Positions 17,260-26,536 of a DNA stretch of 64,000 nucleotides are shown here, in pieces (position 1 is the first letter of the stretch; each line of letters starts with the position of its first letter). Under the pieces are notes generated by a model. That model was given only the letters and a program-made list of their open reading frames with translations. It made no database searches and was not told the DNA's origin. The stretch spans positions 130,380 through 194,379 of the forward strand of contig NZ_JAKNTA010000015.1 in assembly GCF_022288725.1 (NCBI RefSeq), given 5' to 3'. Both the position numbers and the translations under genes were made by a program. Source of the stretch: Kitasatospora sp. A2-31. GTDB taxonomy: Bacteria; Actinomycetota; Actinomycetes; Streptomycetales; Streptomycetaceae.

Positions 17260-17532
17260 CGCAAAACAGCAACACGCGCCCCGCTGGCCCACATTCGGCC
17301 GACAAGCCGACTCTGACCTCTACAGGGAAGCTTCGACTACCAGCACACCTTTCAATCCAGCCGTTCGGATATCCATCACCGTGACGCCAAACCGAACGCC
17401 ACACCGGTAGCCCTCACCCGCCATGCGTCTGAACTGCGGAATACTGATGGCATCGCGTATTAGATCGTCGTGAGCCGCCCAGGCAGGCGGTGCAGGAACG
17501 AGGAGTCTGCAGCCCAGATCGTCGGTGAAGAC

Positions 17533-18126
17533 TCAGCCGCGCAGATGAGCCAGAAGCCTGGCGCTCGCCGGGTAAGGGCGTTCTGCGGGGAGGAGTTGGT
17601 GGGCGGCGTCCAGAGCTCCGTCCCTGACGTGGGCATGGATCGTGTGCGCGAGCGTGGTGACGTCGCTGATCGAGACGATCCACTCCTCCGCGTAGCGCTC
17701 GGCGGCTTCGCCGGCGAGGCCGAGTTGCAGGGAGCGGTGAGCAAGCGGTTGTAGGTGCAGGTCGCGTTCGGGGTCCCACTGCACTCGGGCCGGAGCTCGC
17801 TTGAGCTGGCGTTTCCAGGTGGCGCGGTCGGGATGCAGCCCGTGCTCGTAGTGGGCCAGGCAGGCGTTTTCCAAGGCCCAGTCGAAGCCCTCTCGGGTGA
17901 TTTCGATCGCGAGGACGGTCTCCTGGCCTTCCTTGGCAGCCCATCCGCAGCGATACATCATCCAGAGGAACGACGGCTTGATCCACGTCATTCGGTCCCG
18001 CTGCCAGGTCGCGGGAAACCGGCCGTCGAGTGCGGCGGGCAGGCCGATCTCCGGTGCGTATGCCTGGTAGACCGTCACGCTGGTGGCCGTGTGGAGGGCG
18101 CGGATCTGATGCTTGGGTTCTGACAC
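17533..18126 (-). CDS. DUF4291 family protein
   Basis: The 197-aa protein (GTG start) has the family hallmarks VYQAYAPEIG, RDRMTWIKPSFLWMMYRCGW, and VLAIEITREGFDWALENACL. DUF4291 proteins are widespread in soil bacteria and fungi; the reaction is unknown. The gene is monocistronic, downstream of and in the same orientation as aspS2's promoter region, with no shared operon. Confidence 0.9.
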   Translation of the reverse strand: MSEPKHQIRALHTATSVTVYQAYAPEIGLPAALDGRFPATWQRDRMTWIKPSFLWMMYRCGWAAKEGQETVLAIEITREGFDWALENACLAHYEHGLHPDRATWKRQLKRAPARVQWDPERDLHLQPLAHRSLQLGLAGEAAERYAEEWIVSISDVTTLAHTIHAHVRDGALDAAHQLLPAERPYPASARLLAHLRG

Positions 18127-18306
18127 GGTGACCAGAGTCGATGTTGGGTGCGTCTCGCGCCATCGAATTACCAGGTGGGATGAGACTGGTTGAGCACTGA
18201 GCGAGGTCAGGCTTTCCGGGCTCGGCGTCGGTGGGAGGCATCTCTGCTGGGTCGATGTTCGGGTGGGTGTCTACGTCGATCTGCGCGGCCAGGTCGGCCA
18301 GTTCGC

Positions 18307-18730
18307 TCAGCGGGCGGGCCTCGGTGCCGTCCAGACCGCAGCGCTGACATCCGGCGTCCGAACACATTGGCTATTCAGGCCTGGAAGTCGCGGCCCTGAG
18401 GGCAGCTCCACCACGCCTTCCGGTGGGAGCCGGAGCCCACGCTGTCGGGGGTGAAAGTGTTGCGAGGATGCCCACTGAGCGGCCAGCCCTGGCATGTGTT
18501 CTGTCAAGGTGACCTTCCCCGGCGCCACGTAGCCCGCACAGCGGGGGCAGCCGGTGCCAGCCACCCGGCTGTGCACGGCGGCCCGGCAGACGTGGCCGGC
18601 CACTGCCAGAACACCCGACAATGTGAGCCGGGCCGACCGTGGCCTTGTCGAGATCGCCGTCCAGCGTGGGGTGCCACTGTGCGGCGAGCTCGGGGTGCTC
18701 ATTGACGGTGAAGCGCGTGCGTCGGGTCAT
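18307..18730 (-). pseudogene. Frameshifted treble-clef zinc-ribbon protein
   Basis: The first frame reads MTRRTRFTVNEHPELAAQWH and PTLDGDLDKATVGP. A shift near 18625 leads to GHVCRAAVHSRVAGTGCPRC and AGYVAPGKVTLTEHMPGLAA plus QWASSQ. This is the repeating 'H-P-x-L-A-x-x-W-H-P ... GTGCPxC' design of treble-clef zinc-finger proteins associated with restriction-like and mobile-element genes. Only about one and a half repeats remain. Confidence 0.5.
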
Positions 18731-19138
18731 GATCACGAACCGTAGGTCGACACACTGACAGTACGAGAGGCGCCTGACCTGGACCAATGCAAACGAGGCC
18801 CGGGGGGCGTCGACCGTGCAATGCGTTGTCCCGCGGCCGGGGCCGGTCGTACGGGAGAGGACCTGGATGGTGATGGCGGCTCCTCCGACGATGAGCTCCA
18901 TGCGAGGAGCCGCTGACGCTGGGGTTCGATGTCTGCGCAATGGGCAGCTCGATCGCGGGCCCTGACCAACCGTAAACCCGCTGGCGGGGATGCCCACCCC
19001 ACGCTGAGTGGCTATGACCAGCACAGGCTCCGTTGTATTGCCTGCGGCAGCGCAGCGCTATATTGAACGCGTTCAAGTAGCGGGGGCTTGGTGTGCTCCG
19101 CTGCCGCCCAAGTATCAAGAGCTCGGCATAGGGGAAGC

Positions 19139-19375
19139 ATGTACTTTGCGGCGCGCGTGGTGATCACTTGGATAGCGACCTGGCTGACGCTTCTTGCACT
19201 GTTCCTCCTGCCGGTGGCACTGCCAAACCGGTGGCAGTACTACATATACTCGCCGGCCAGCGTAGGACTTTGGATGCTGTCCATGCTCGGCGGTCCGGTC
19301 GTGGCCTGTGTTGTCAATCGGCGGTGGATCCGCTATGGCGTGCGGAAGACCGGGACAGAGGGAAGCGGGACGTGA
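19139..19375 (+). CDS. Small two-helix membrane protein
   Basis: The 78-aa protein starts at an ATG with GGGGAAG upstream. Two hydrophobic helices are evident (VVITWIATWLTLLALFLLPV and VGLWMLSMLGGPVVACVV), followed by a basic cytoplasmic tail. No family recognised. Confidence 0.45.
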   Translation: MYFAARVVITWIATWLTLLALFLLPVALPNRWQYYIYSPASVGLWMLSMLGGPVVACVVNRRWIRYGVRKTGTEGSGT

Positions 19376-19570
19376 GAGCGCGGGTCCGCCACCGTGCCGT
19401 ATGCCGTCGATCAGCGGCCGCCGGGTCCACATCGGGGTCGGCCGTGACACCGCCTGGGCCGGCGGCGACGCCGGTGGTGACTGTCACGCTCAGTAGCAGC
19501 ACCTGGAGCTCGACCAGGCAGGTGCCCTCCACCAGCGTCCCGGTGGGCCCGGCCCGCAGCCGTTGCGCTC

Positions 19571-20374
19571 GTGACAACCCGGCCCGCCATCGAGACCGAC
19601 ACCGCACTCGGCCAAGTGCTGCGGGCCAACACCGAAGCCCTCACCGGCGTCGCGGAGGAAGCCCTGCACCAGCCGCACGCACACCCAGTGCTGTACCGCG
19701 CGGGATTCAGCCTTGGTGAGGCCGGACAGGCCACCGCCGCGCGCGACCACTTGCACCACCTCACCGAGACAACCCGCCACCACCTCGGCTCCGACCACCC
19801 CGACACCCTTCTCGCCCGGCACGACCTTGCCTCCTGGCAGGCGCTGGCGGGGGATGCTGCGGGGGCCACGGCCGCGTTCGCCGCACTCCTGTAGGACCGG
19901 CTACAGGTGCAGGGTCCCGACCACCCCGAGACCCTCATTACCAGGAGCCACCTCGCCTTTTGGCGGGGGATGGCGGGAGATGCGGCGGGGGCCACGGCGG
20001 CGTTTGCCGAGCTCCTGCGGGAGCGGCTGCGGGTGCAGGGTCCCGACCACCCGACACCCTCACCGCCCGAAGCGGCCTCGCCCGGTGGCGAGGTAAGGCG
20101 GGGGATCCGGCCGGCGCTGCGGCCGCGACGGCCGAACTGCTGCATGACCGGCGACGGGTCCTCGGCCCCGACCACCCCCGCCACCCTCACCGCCTGGAGC
20201 GACCTCGTCTACTGGCTGCTCGATGCGGAGGATGCGGCCGGAGCCGCGGCCGCGAACGTGGAACGGCTGCAGAACCTGCTACGCATGCTGGGCCCCAACC
20301 ACCCCGACACCCTCGACACCCGGCACCAGCTCGCCTTCTGGCAGGCACGCTCTGGTCGGCCCGGTTGCCGGTGA
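19571..20374 (+). pseudogene. Decayed tetratricopeptide-repeat protein gene
   Basis: At least five ~126-bp (42-codon) units occur with the pattern GPDHPETLITRSHLAFWRG and AGDAAGATAAFAELL. This is the TPR variety attached to NB-ARC or signalling proteins in Streptomyces. An in-frame TAG interrupts at 19892 and a one-base loss near 20057 shifts the frame. Only fused frames recover later units such as GPNHPDTLDTRHQLAFWQAR. No N-terminal effector domain is left. Confidence 0.6.
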
Positions 20375-20699
20375 ATGGGCCCCTCAGTGCGTCAGCACTG
20401 AGTACGTCGTCGTCGAAGGCGCTGGCCAGGGTGGACTTACCTGAGCCCGCGCAGCCGAGGGTGCCGACGATGTGCTCGGTGGCCGCGGTGACCTTGTACG
20501 CCTGGGTCTTCGGCACGCCGACGAAGGCCTCGTTGAACTGGTGCATCAGCGGGACGGAGGCTGCCTGCCAGGTCGGCGGCATCGACTGGAGGAGTGAGCG
20601 GTTCAGGACGAGGTGCTGGGCGTAGGAGAGGCCGAACATCGTGTGCACGTCGTCCCCGTGCTGCTCCGGGACGACGGCGGTGCGGGTGGTGGAATCCAT
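20375..20699 (-). pseudogene. Truncated phage/plasmid-type gene joined to a P-loop kinase fragment
   Basis: From the ATG at 20699 the frame starts with EQHGDDVHTMFGLSYAQHLV and continues to AYKVTAATEHIVGTL. That is a conserved opening of a Streptomyces phage/plasmid-associated protein. At about 20455 it passes without a break into GCAGSGKSTLASAF and DDVLSADALRG, a Walker A loop of the polynucleotide-kinase type. The kinase in turn ends at the TPR remnant, so two unrelated truncated genes are joined in frame. Confidence 0.45.
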
Positions 20700-20702
20700 G
20701 GT

Positions 20703-20973
20703 CGGAGTCCTTGGTGTGTCTGGGGTTGGTCTGGCTCGCGCCGGCGTTGGCCGGGAGGTCGCGGCGGCCGGCACCGCCCTGGCGGGGCGGAGGCCACAGC
20801 AGTTGGTCCAGGCGCAGGAGCGTGCGGTAGTCGGCGGCGCTCTGCTGAGGGTCATCGCGGTCGTGCTGCGGAGCCCAGGCCAGGGAAGGGCGTAGAAGGG
20901 AATCGGCGAGGTCGATTCCGGTGCCGCTGTAGTCGAGTTCGGCGGCGCTGTCGTCGCTCGGGTCGTGTGTCAT
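20703..20973 (-). CDS. Possible small hypothetical protein
   Basis: The N-terminal part, from MTHDPSDDSAAELDYSGTGI to LLRLDQLLWPPP, reads like a genuine acidic small protein located just upstream of the phage-type gene. The frame runs on into that gene with no stop, so the true 3' end is uncertain or lost. Low confidence. Confidence 0.25.
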
Positions 20974-21179
20974 AGGGGGTCTCCAGGGTGGTGCGTCGCT
21001 ACGCTCTCGCCACCGGGCCAGGGCGCTGCCGGCGGTGCGGGACCACGGACCGGACGAGCTCCCGGCCCCGGCGGCGCGGGCTGGTGGGCGGCAGGTTCAG
21101 AACGGGTAGTCGTCTGCGTGCCTTGTTCCGGCAGGCCCGTGTCCCGCGAGCATCACGTCTCGCAGGACCAGTGCAACGC

Positions 21180-21300
21180 CGCGTTGATCCTTCCAGGGGC
21201 CTGCGGCTTCGAACGGGCTGCCGTCGTAGGTCCAGCGGTAGGGCTTGGCGTCGTGTTCGTCGTAGGCCAAGACGAAGGTGGCGCTCGACGATGCCGGCGA
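21180..21300 (-). pseudogene. Transposase C-terminal scrap (IS630-like)
   Basis: About 30 codons encode TFVLAYDEHDAKPYRWTYDG, the 'Y-N/D-E-H-D-A-K-P-[FY]-x-W-T-Y-x-G' ending of IS630-type transposases. Nothing upstream belongs to it. Confidence 0.4.
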
Positions 21301-21405
21301 AGGGAACCTCGCGCCGCCGGAGATCCCAGGGTGCAACCAGTACCACCGTCAAGACGGAAGTCAGCATGATCGAGCGTCAGGGCGGGGCCGGGCAGGATCG
21401 TGCCC

Positions 21406-22587
21406 GTGAACACCACCTCGAACCGCAAGCGCCGTATCAGTGCTGTCGCGATCCTGGGTCTCGCCGCCTCAGTGGCCGCGAGCGGCACCGGGCTCGCCGC
21501 CACGACTTCGCCGTCCGCCGTGCACGCGACCGCCGCCACGGCTGCCGCCGCGCCCCCGCGGGCCTTCCGGGGCGCGCTCCCCGCGCCGACCGGTCCTTAC
21601 GCCGCCGGCGAGGACGTCATCCACCTCACCGACGCCAGCCGTCCCGACCCGTGGGTGCCGTCATCCGGCCCCCGCCAACTGACCGTCACGATGGTCTACC
21701 CGGCCGTCCCCGGTACCGGGACTCCGGCCCCTTACATGACCCTCGGCGAGGCAGCCGGAGTCCTCCAGCGCCAGCACATGCCGGCGAGCTCCGGCGTCAC
21801 CCCGGAGAGCCTTTCCAGCGTCACCACTCACGCCTTCGACGGCGCCCGGCCGCAGCGCGGCAAGCATCCGCTGGTGGTCCTCTCACCCGCGTCCGAGAAC
21901 CCGCGCATGATGCTCACCTCGCTCGCGACCGACCTGGCCAGTCACGGCTACGTCGTCGCGCTAGTCGGCCACACCTACGAGGACAGCGGTGAGACGCTGG
22001 CGAACGGCCAGACGCCGCCGTGCGCGATCTGCGATCACCCGGAAACGCTCGACGTCGACGCCGAAGCCGTCAGCCGCGCGCGGGACGTGTCCTTCGTGAT
22101 CGACCAGTTGACGCACGGCAATAGCGCGTGGCGCCTGGCACACCTCATCGACAAGCACGAGATCGGCATGGCCGGACACTCCCTCGGCGGAGCGGCGGCC
22201 GCCGACACGATGATCGCCGACCCGCGGGTACGGGCCGGGGTGAACATGGACGGCACCTTCCACCCGGTCCCGATGCCCGGCCAGATCAACCGACCGTTCC
22301 TCATGCTGGGTACGGCCGCCAACACCGATTGGGATCAGCCCTGGGCTGCCCTCGGCGGCTACAAGAAGTGGCTGACGGTCGCCGACGCCGACCACTTCAG
22401 CTTCTCCGACGGGGACCTGCTTCGGGTGCAGGCCGGGTTCCCGACGCCGCCCCTCGACCCCGAACGTGGAATCGTGATCACGCGTGAGTACGTGACAGCG
22501 TTCTTCGACCAGACGCTGAAGGGGATCCACAGTCCGCTCCTGGACGGCCCCTCGCCGAACAATCCGGAAGTACTCTTCCAGCACTAG
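21406..22587 (+). CDS. Secreted alpha/beta hydrolase (PAF-acetylhydrolase/chlorophyllase-like)
   Basis: The 393-aa exported enzyme has a signal peptide at residues 1-~32 (RKRRISAVAILGLAASVAAS). A hydrolase core follows: HPLVVLSPASENPRMMLTSL (oxyanion region), YVVALVGHTYEDSG, the nucleophile elbow AGHSLGG, MDGTFHP and a late ADHFSFSDGD containing the likely catalytic histidine. It probably cleaves an ester or lactone outside the cell. GTG 21406 was taken; a GTG two codons earlier is possible. A transposase scrap lies upstream and an IS630 remnant starts 85 bp downstream. Confidence 0.85.
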   Translation: MNTTSNRKRRISAVAILGLAASVAASGTGLAATTSPSAVHATAATAAAAPPRAFRGALPAPTGPYAAGEDVIHLTDASRPDPWVPSSGPRQLTVTMVYPAVPGTGTPAPYMTLGEAAGVLQRQHMPASSGVTPESLSSVTTHAFDGARPQRGKHPLVVLSPASENPRMMLTSLATDLASHGYVVALVGHTYEDSGETLANGQTPPCAICDHPETLDVDAEAVSRARDVSFVIDQLTHGNSAWRLAHLIDKHEIGMAGHSLGGAAAADTMIADPRVRAGVNMDGTFHPVPMPGQINRPFLMLGTAANTDWDQPWAALGGYKKWLTVADADHFSFSDGDLLRVQAGFPTPPLDPERGIVITREYVTAFFDQTLKGIHSPLLDGPSPNNPEVLFQH

Positions 22588-22672
22588 CCTAGCTAGGCGC
22601 TACTGAACCTGAAAGCGGGATGTCGGAGCCGTTTGCCTGACAGCTGCTGGGCGGCTCCGGTAGCCCTGAGCT

Positions 22673-22984
22673 GTGAGATACGCGCAGGGCGGCGGGTTGA
22701 CCGACGCTGAGAGGGCCGCGCGGGAGCGGATCCGGCTGGAAGCCGTGGAACGCTTCGACGGCGGGGAGAAGAACCGGGACATCGCCGCCGCGCTGCGGTG
22801 AGCGAGCGGTCGGTGGAGCGATGGCGACAGCAGTGGCGTGAGCGAGGCGAGGTCGGGGTCCTGTCCAAAGGTTCACCCGGTCGTCCGAGGCTCAGTGAGA
22901 GACAGATTGCCAGGTTGGCATGCGAGTTGGACCGAGGTCCGCTCGTGCATGGCTGGGAGGACCAGCGCTGGACGCTGGGGCCGG
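22673..22984 (+). pseudogene. IS630-family transposase N-terminal remnant
   Basis: The frame from GTG 22673 encodes LTDAERAARERIRLEAVERF and GEKNRDIAAALR, then TGA. A one-base deletion separates this from SERSVERWRQQWRERGEVG, GRPRLSERQIARLACELDRG and EDQRWTL. That is the N-terminal helix-turn-helix half of an IS630 transposase. Similarity ends at 22984 and the catalytic half is absent. Confidence 0.65.
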
Positions 22985-23160
22985 TGCGCTGCGGGCGGCG
23001 GACGCCGCGTGCCGGCGGGTCGCAGAGCAGGACCTGGCCCGGCTGGTGGCCGAGGTCCAGCGGCGCCGGGAGCGGACCGCCGCCGCCAAGGCTCGAAAGG
23101 AGAGCTGAACTCGCACAACTTACAGAGGAGTTGAGAGCGTGGCGAACGCAGGAGGCGCGG
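22985..23160. other. Insertion-sequence debris, unassigned
   Basis: One frame (plus strand) reads ALRAADAACRRVAEQDLARL and VAEVQRRRERTAAAKARKES, which looks like the end of a real coiled-coil protein, but no start or partner is present. It lies between IS630 and IS21 remnants. Confidence 0.3.
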
Positions 23161-23162
23161 GC

Positions 23163-23343
23163 CCGTGCGGGGCGGGCGTGGTCGCCGGATCGGCTGGTCA
23201 ACGGGTTGACCAGCGTCCCTCCTGCGCGCGTATCGCCGCACTGTCTTGGGATCCACACCTACCAATCGCGCTGCCGAATGCGCGCATCCAGTGGCGTCGA
23301 GCGCCTCGAAGATTTCCATGATCACCCTGTAAGACTCCTTCAC
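23163..23343 (-). pseudogene. IS21-type transposase (IstA) N-terminal fragment
   Basis: From a GTG at 23343 the frame encodes KESYRVIMEIFEALDATGCA, HSAARLVGVDPKTVRRYARR and RDAGQPVDQPIRRPRP. This is the typical helix-turn-helix start of IstA proteins. It then falls out of frame; the catalytic core and IstB are absent. Confidence 0.55.
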
Positions 23344-23485
23344 GACCCCTCCGGCCGGGGAGCTCGTTGTCAGCAGCACCGAGCAACCGCCGGAGGGGTC
23401 ACCTGTTTGGAACCGACACGAACGGCCCAGTAGTCATGGAGATCAGCTGTCCATACAAAGGGAGCTGAACTGTCCGTCAGAACGG

Positions 23486-23493
23486 ATCTCGAA
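23486..23493. repeat. 8-bp target duplication, left copy (ATCTCGAA)
   Basis: It directly precedes the outer left inverted repeat; the identical copy follows the right end at 26222-26229. Confidence 0.85.
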
Positions 23494-23613
23494 GGCTCTG
23501 GCGCGGATTCCGTGAAAACCGCCTACACCCGCCTACAGGTGTTGCCGGTTGACGACAGGGCCTGCCTGCCTCCAGCCGCCCAGGAAGGAAGCGCAGCTCG
23601 TTGACTCGGCGAG

Positions 23614-24390
23614 CTACACCGAGTCGTTGCCGGTGGGGGTCAGGTTGTCGCGGGTCTCCACGTAGGCGCAGAGTTGCGTCCAGGTGGAGATAGTCCGGCC
23701 GTTGGGGGACGGGGGTGGTGGCGTGTGGGGGTGCTCGCCGACGAGGATGAGCCCGGCGTGCTCGCGTGCGGCTGTGCCGTCGTCCGCGATGATCACCTCG
23801 GTCCGCTTCCAGCGCGGGTGGTAGCGCCGCTCGGGAATCTCCGCCAGGTGGGCCGCGTCCGGCAGGCCGGGCCCGGGATGGTCGAGGAACCGGACGACCG
23901 GGCCCGTCGAGCAGCCTACGGCCGCGATGCCGACCACCCGGATCAGGTACGGTTGCCCGCTCCTCGCCTGGTACGCGTACACCCGGCCGGGGACGGCCCG
24001 TGATGGCTTCGGGCGACGGACACGGACCGGGCGTGGTTCGGGTTGTGGGCTCTCCAGGCGGGCTCGGAGCCGTTGCAGGACAGCAGCACGTCGGCGTACC
24101 TCCGCGGCACCGGCTTCCTGCCAGCGTTCCAGGTCGCCGCCGGCGTCCAGCACGGCGAGGGCTTCCTGCCGGGCGGGCTCGCTCAGCCGACCGAGCCTGA
24201 ACTGGGTGTCCGCCAGTGCCAGCTGTACCACGACGTACTCGTCCGGGGCGGAGAGTTCCTCGGCGAAGGCATTCAGCACCTGTGTCCGGGCTTCCTCCGT
24301 ATCCACCCCCGCTTCCAGAGCCTCACGGTACGCATCACGGGCATCGCACGCGGTGTCGTCCGAGTACAGCCCGGTTCCGTACGTTCCCAC
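23614..24390 (-). CDS. DUF4259-like passenger protein of the ISL3 transposon
   Basis: The 258-aa protein (GTG start) begins GTYGTGLYSDDTACDARDAY, the hallmark of DUF4259-type proteins. The helical N-terminal domain reaches about residue 115 (LGRLSEPARQEALAVLDAGG). A basic linker RPVRVRRPKPSRAVPGRVYA leads to a beta-rich C-terminal domain (PYLIRVVGIAAVG; HPRWKRTEVIIADDG). It is transcribed towards the outer left end, opposite to the transposase, and is unrelated to transposition. No biochemical function is known for the family. Confidence 0.7.
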   Translation of the reverse strand: MGTYGTGLYSDDTACDARDAYREALEAGVDTEEARTQVLNAFAEELSAPDEYVVVQLALADTQFRLGRLSEPARQEALAVLDAGGDLERWQEAGAAEVRRRAAVLQRLRARLESPQPEPRPVRVRRPKPSRAVPGRVYAYQARSGQPYLIRVVGIAAVGCSTGPVVRFLDHPGPGLPDAAHLAEIPERRYHPRWKRTEVIIADDGTAAREHAGLILVGEHPHTPPPPSPNGRTISTWTQLCAYVETRDNLTPTGNDSV

Positions 24391-24551
24391 GCTCTTCTGC
24401 CCTTCCGTCCGCTCACCGTCGACCTCGGCCGGAACCGCTCGGAACCCGGCATATGAGCGGTGACCTGCACGAATTCTCGCACCCCGCCATCCCGGACCAC
24501 CGCCCAGCCCGCACAGGGCGCGGCCCGTCCTGTGAGGCGAATCCTGTAAAC

Positions 24552-24581
24552 GGCCGGGGCGCAAGTTCCGTGAAAGCCACC
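24552..24581 (+). repeat. Second, diverged left-end copy inside the ISL3 transposon
   Basis: It shares TTCCGTGAAA and most flanking positions with the outer left repeat (23494-23523) and the right repeat (26192-26221). The internal segment GTTGCCGGTTG also recurs a similar distance inside both left copies (about 23533 and 24590). It marks the left end of the minimal IS. Confidence 0.65.
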
Positions 24582-24612
24582 CGGGGATGTTGCCGGTTGG
24601 CGATCATGACGG

Positions 24613-26181
24613 GTGTCTGTTGCTGATCTTCTGGCCGTCCTGTTCCCTCAGTTCGCGCTGTTGCACATCGAGTTCGTCGGATCGGCTGGCCGGTGGGTCC
24701 GTGTTCACGCCCGGGGCCGGACAGCCGGCGCAAGCTGCCCGGGCTGCGGGGCCTGGTCCGAGCGGGTCCATAGCGGTTACGAGCGGCGGATCGGCGACAC
24801 CGCGGTCTGCGGGCAGGAGCTGGTGCTGCACCTGCGGGTCCGCCGATTCTTCTGCCACAACGCGGAGTGCGGGAAGCGGACCTTCGCCGAGCAGATCCCA
24901 GGCCTGACGTTTCGGTACGGCCGGTGCATCGTGCCACTGCGGAAGGTCCGTGAGGCCGTCGCCCTCGCGCTGGGCGGCCGGGCCGGTGCCCGGCTGGCCG
25001 AGCACCTGGCGGTCGGCGTCGGCCGGGATGCCCTGATACGCCTGCTCCGCGCACTGCCGGACCCGGCCACCGAGCCGGTGCGCGTGCTCGGCGTCGACGA
25101 CTTCGCCCTGCGCAAGGGCCACCACTACGGCACTGTCCTGATCGACATCGAGCGACGGCGCCCCGTCGAGGTCCTGCCCGAGCGGTCCGCCGACGCCCTG
25201 GCCGCCTGGCTCACCGAGCACCCCGGCGTCGAGGTGATCTGCCGCGACCGCGCCCGTTACTACGCCGAGGGCGCGGACCGCGGCGCCGGCACCGCTACGC
25301 AGGTCGCCGACAGGTATCACCTCTGGGCGAACCTCGGCGATGCGGTCGAGCGGTTGGTCGCCCGCCTGCGTCCTCGGTGGGCGCCGCCCGTGCCCGAGAA
25401 GGAGAAGGTGGTGCCGTCCGAGGCGCCGGAAGGGCGACGGGTACGTCGCACCCGCGAGCGTCACGCTGCCGTTCACGCCCTGATGGACAAGGGTATGGGG
25501 CACAGCCAGGTCGTGGCTGAGCTGGGCCTGGACCCGAAGACGGTGCGGAGGTTCATGCGCGCCGCCACGGCGGAGGAGCTGATCGGCGACCGCCGGACCG
25601 GTAGGCAGAGCAGCCTGGACGGTCACGCCGCCTACCTGGTCGCCCGGTTCAACGAGGGCTGCCACAGCGCGCTTCGGCTCCACCGGGAGCTCGCCGAACG
25701 CGGCCTGACCGTCAGCGAGCGGACGGTGCGCCGGTTCGTGCACCGGTTACGCGACAACGCCAAGCCCGCCACCCGCCCGCCGGTCCTCAAGGTCCGTGAC
25801 GTGACGAGGCTGGTCCTCACCCACCCCGACAACCGGCCCGAGGGCGACCGCGTTCTGCTGAAGGAACTCATTGGCCGCTGCCGGGAGTCGGACGAGGCCT
25901 GTGACCTCGTCTCGCGGTTCGCCTCAATGCTCGTCAACCGCCGTGGACAGGAGGAGCTCGAACAGTGGACCGCGGACGCCGAAGCCAGCCGCCTGCCTGA
26001 ACTACGCGGATTCGCCTCGGGCCTGCGCAAGGACTGGGAGGCGGTCATGGCAGGCCTCACGCTCCGCTGGAACTCCGGCCCGGTCGAAGGCCACGTCAAC
26101 CGCATCAAGATGCTCAAAAGGCAGATGTTCGGACGCGCCAAGCTCGACCTCCTCCGCAAGCGCGTACTCCTCGCAACCTGA
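24613..26181 (+). CDS. ISL3-family transposase
   Basis: This full-length 522-aa transposase starts at a GTG. An N-terminal zinc-binding domain (SCPGCGAWSERVHSGYERR; FCHNAECGKRTF) is followed by a HTH (LGGRAGARLAEHLAVGVGRD). The split DDE catalytic core has VLGVDDFALRKG for the first Asp, VICRDRARYYAEG for the second and SGPVEGHVNRIKMLKRQMFG around the Glu. A second helix-turn-helix (LGLDPKTVRRFMRAAT) sits in the insertion typical of the larger ISL3 members. No disruption is seen; it should be active. Confidence 0.92.
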   Translation: MSVADLLAVLFPQFALLHIEFVGSAGRWVRVHARGRTAGASCPGCGAWSERVHSGYERRIGDTAVCGQELVLHLRVRRFFCHNAECGKRTFAEQIPGLTFRYGRCIVPLRKVREAVALALGGRAGARLAEHLAVGVGRDALIRLLRALPDPATEPVRVLGVDDFALRKGHHYGTVLIDIERRRPVEVLPERSADALAAWLTEHPGVEVICRDRARYYAEGADRGAGTATQVADRYHLWANLGDAVERLVARLRPRWAPPVPEKEKVVPSEAPEGRRVRRTRERHAAVHALMDKGMGHSQVVAELGLDPKTVRRFMRAATAEELIGDRRTGRQSSLDGHAAYLVARFNEGCHSALRLHRELAERGLTVSERTVRRFVHRLRDNAKPATRPPVLKVRDVTRLVLTHPDNRPEGDRVLLKELIGRCRESDEACDLVSRFASMLVNRRGQEELEQWTADAEASRLPELRGFASGLRKDWEAVMAGLTLRWNSGPVEGHVNRIKMLKRQMFGRAKLDLLRKRVLLAT

Positions 26182-26221
26182 AGATCACCACGGCGGCTTT
26201 CACGGAATTCGCGCCAGAGCC

Positions 26222-26229
26222 ATCTCGAA
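26222..26229. repeat. 8-bp target duplication, right copy (ATCTCGAA)
   Basis: It directly follows the right inverted repeat and matches the left copy base for base. Confidence 0.85.
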
Positions 26230-26341
26230 CTGTCCGCTCACAAGTGGGCACGCCCGGGTGTCAGCGAGGTGGAGCAGTTCTCCCCGCGCAGGCGGGGTCG
26301 GCGGCTCAGATCTTGTCGGTCCCGGCCGATAGGTTGCCGAC

Positions 26342-26506
26342 ATGACCTCCGCTCACACCATCAGCACCCGCCCGTGGACGATCCGACCGGCGGCGACCGG
26401 TCCCGGGGGTACCCCTGATTCCCGCAGCAGCACTGCCCCCGTACGGGTTGTCCCCCTGTGGGCTGCTCCCTGCGCTCTCGCCCTGCAGGACCCCGCGAAG
26501 CGCTGA
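26342..26506 (+). pseudogene. Truncated acetyltransferase start
   Basis: The first ~20 residues, HTISTRPWTIRPAATG, match the common beginning of GNAT acetyltransferases. After that the frame degenerates and stops at codon 55. No acetyl-CoA motif follows. Confidence 0.3.
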
Positions 26507-26536
26507 GGCGCACCCGGTGCAGAGAAGATGCGCCTT

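Larger units (their letters stand above)
23494..26221 (+). mobile_element. ISL3-family transposon carrying a DUF4259-like passenger gene
   Basis: The element is bounded by 30-bp imperfect inverted repeats (outer bases GGCTCTGGCGCG at both ends) and flanked by an exact 8-bp direct repeat ATCTCGAA (23486-23493 and 26222-26229), the target-site size of ISL3. It is 2728 bp, longer than a minimal ISL3 IS (~1.6 kb). The extra kilobase holds a minus-strand gene between the outer left end and a second, diverged left-end copy at 24552-24581. The transposase is intact. The exact duplication argues that the whole unit moved as one, fairly recently. Confidence 0.85.
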
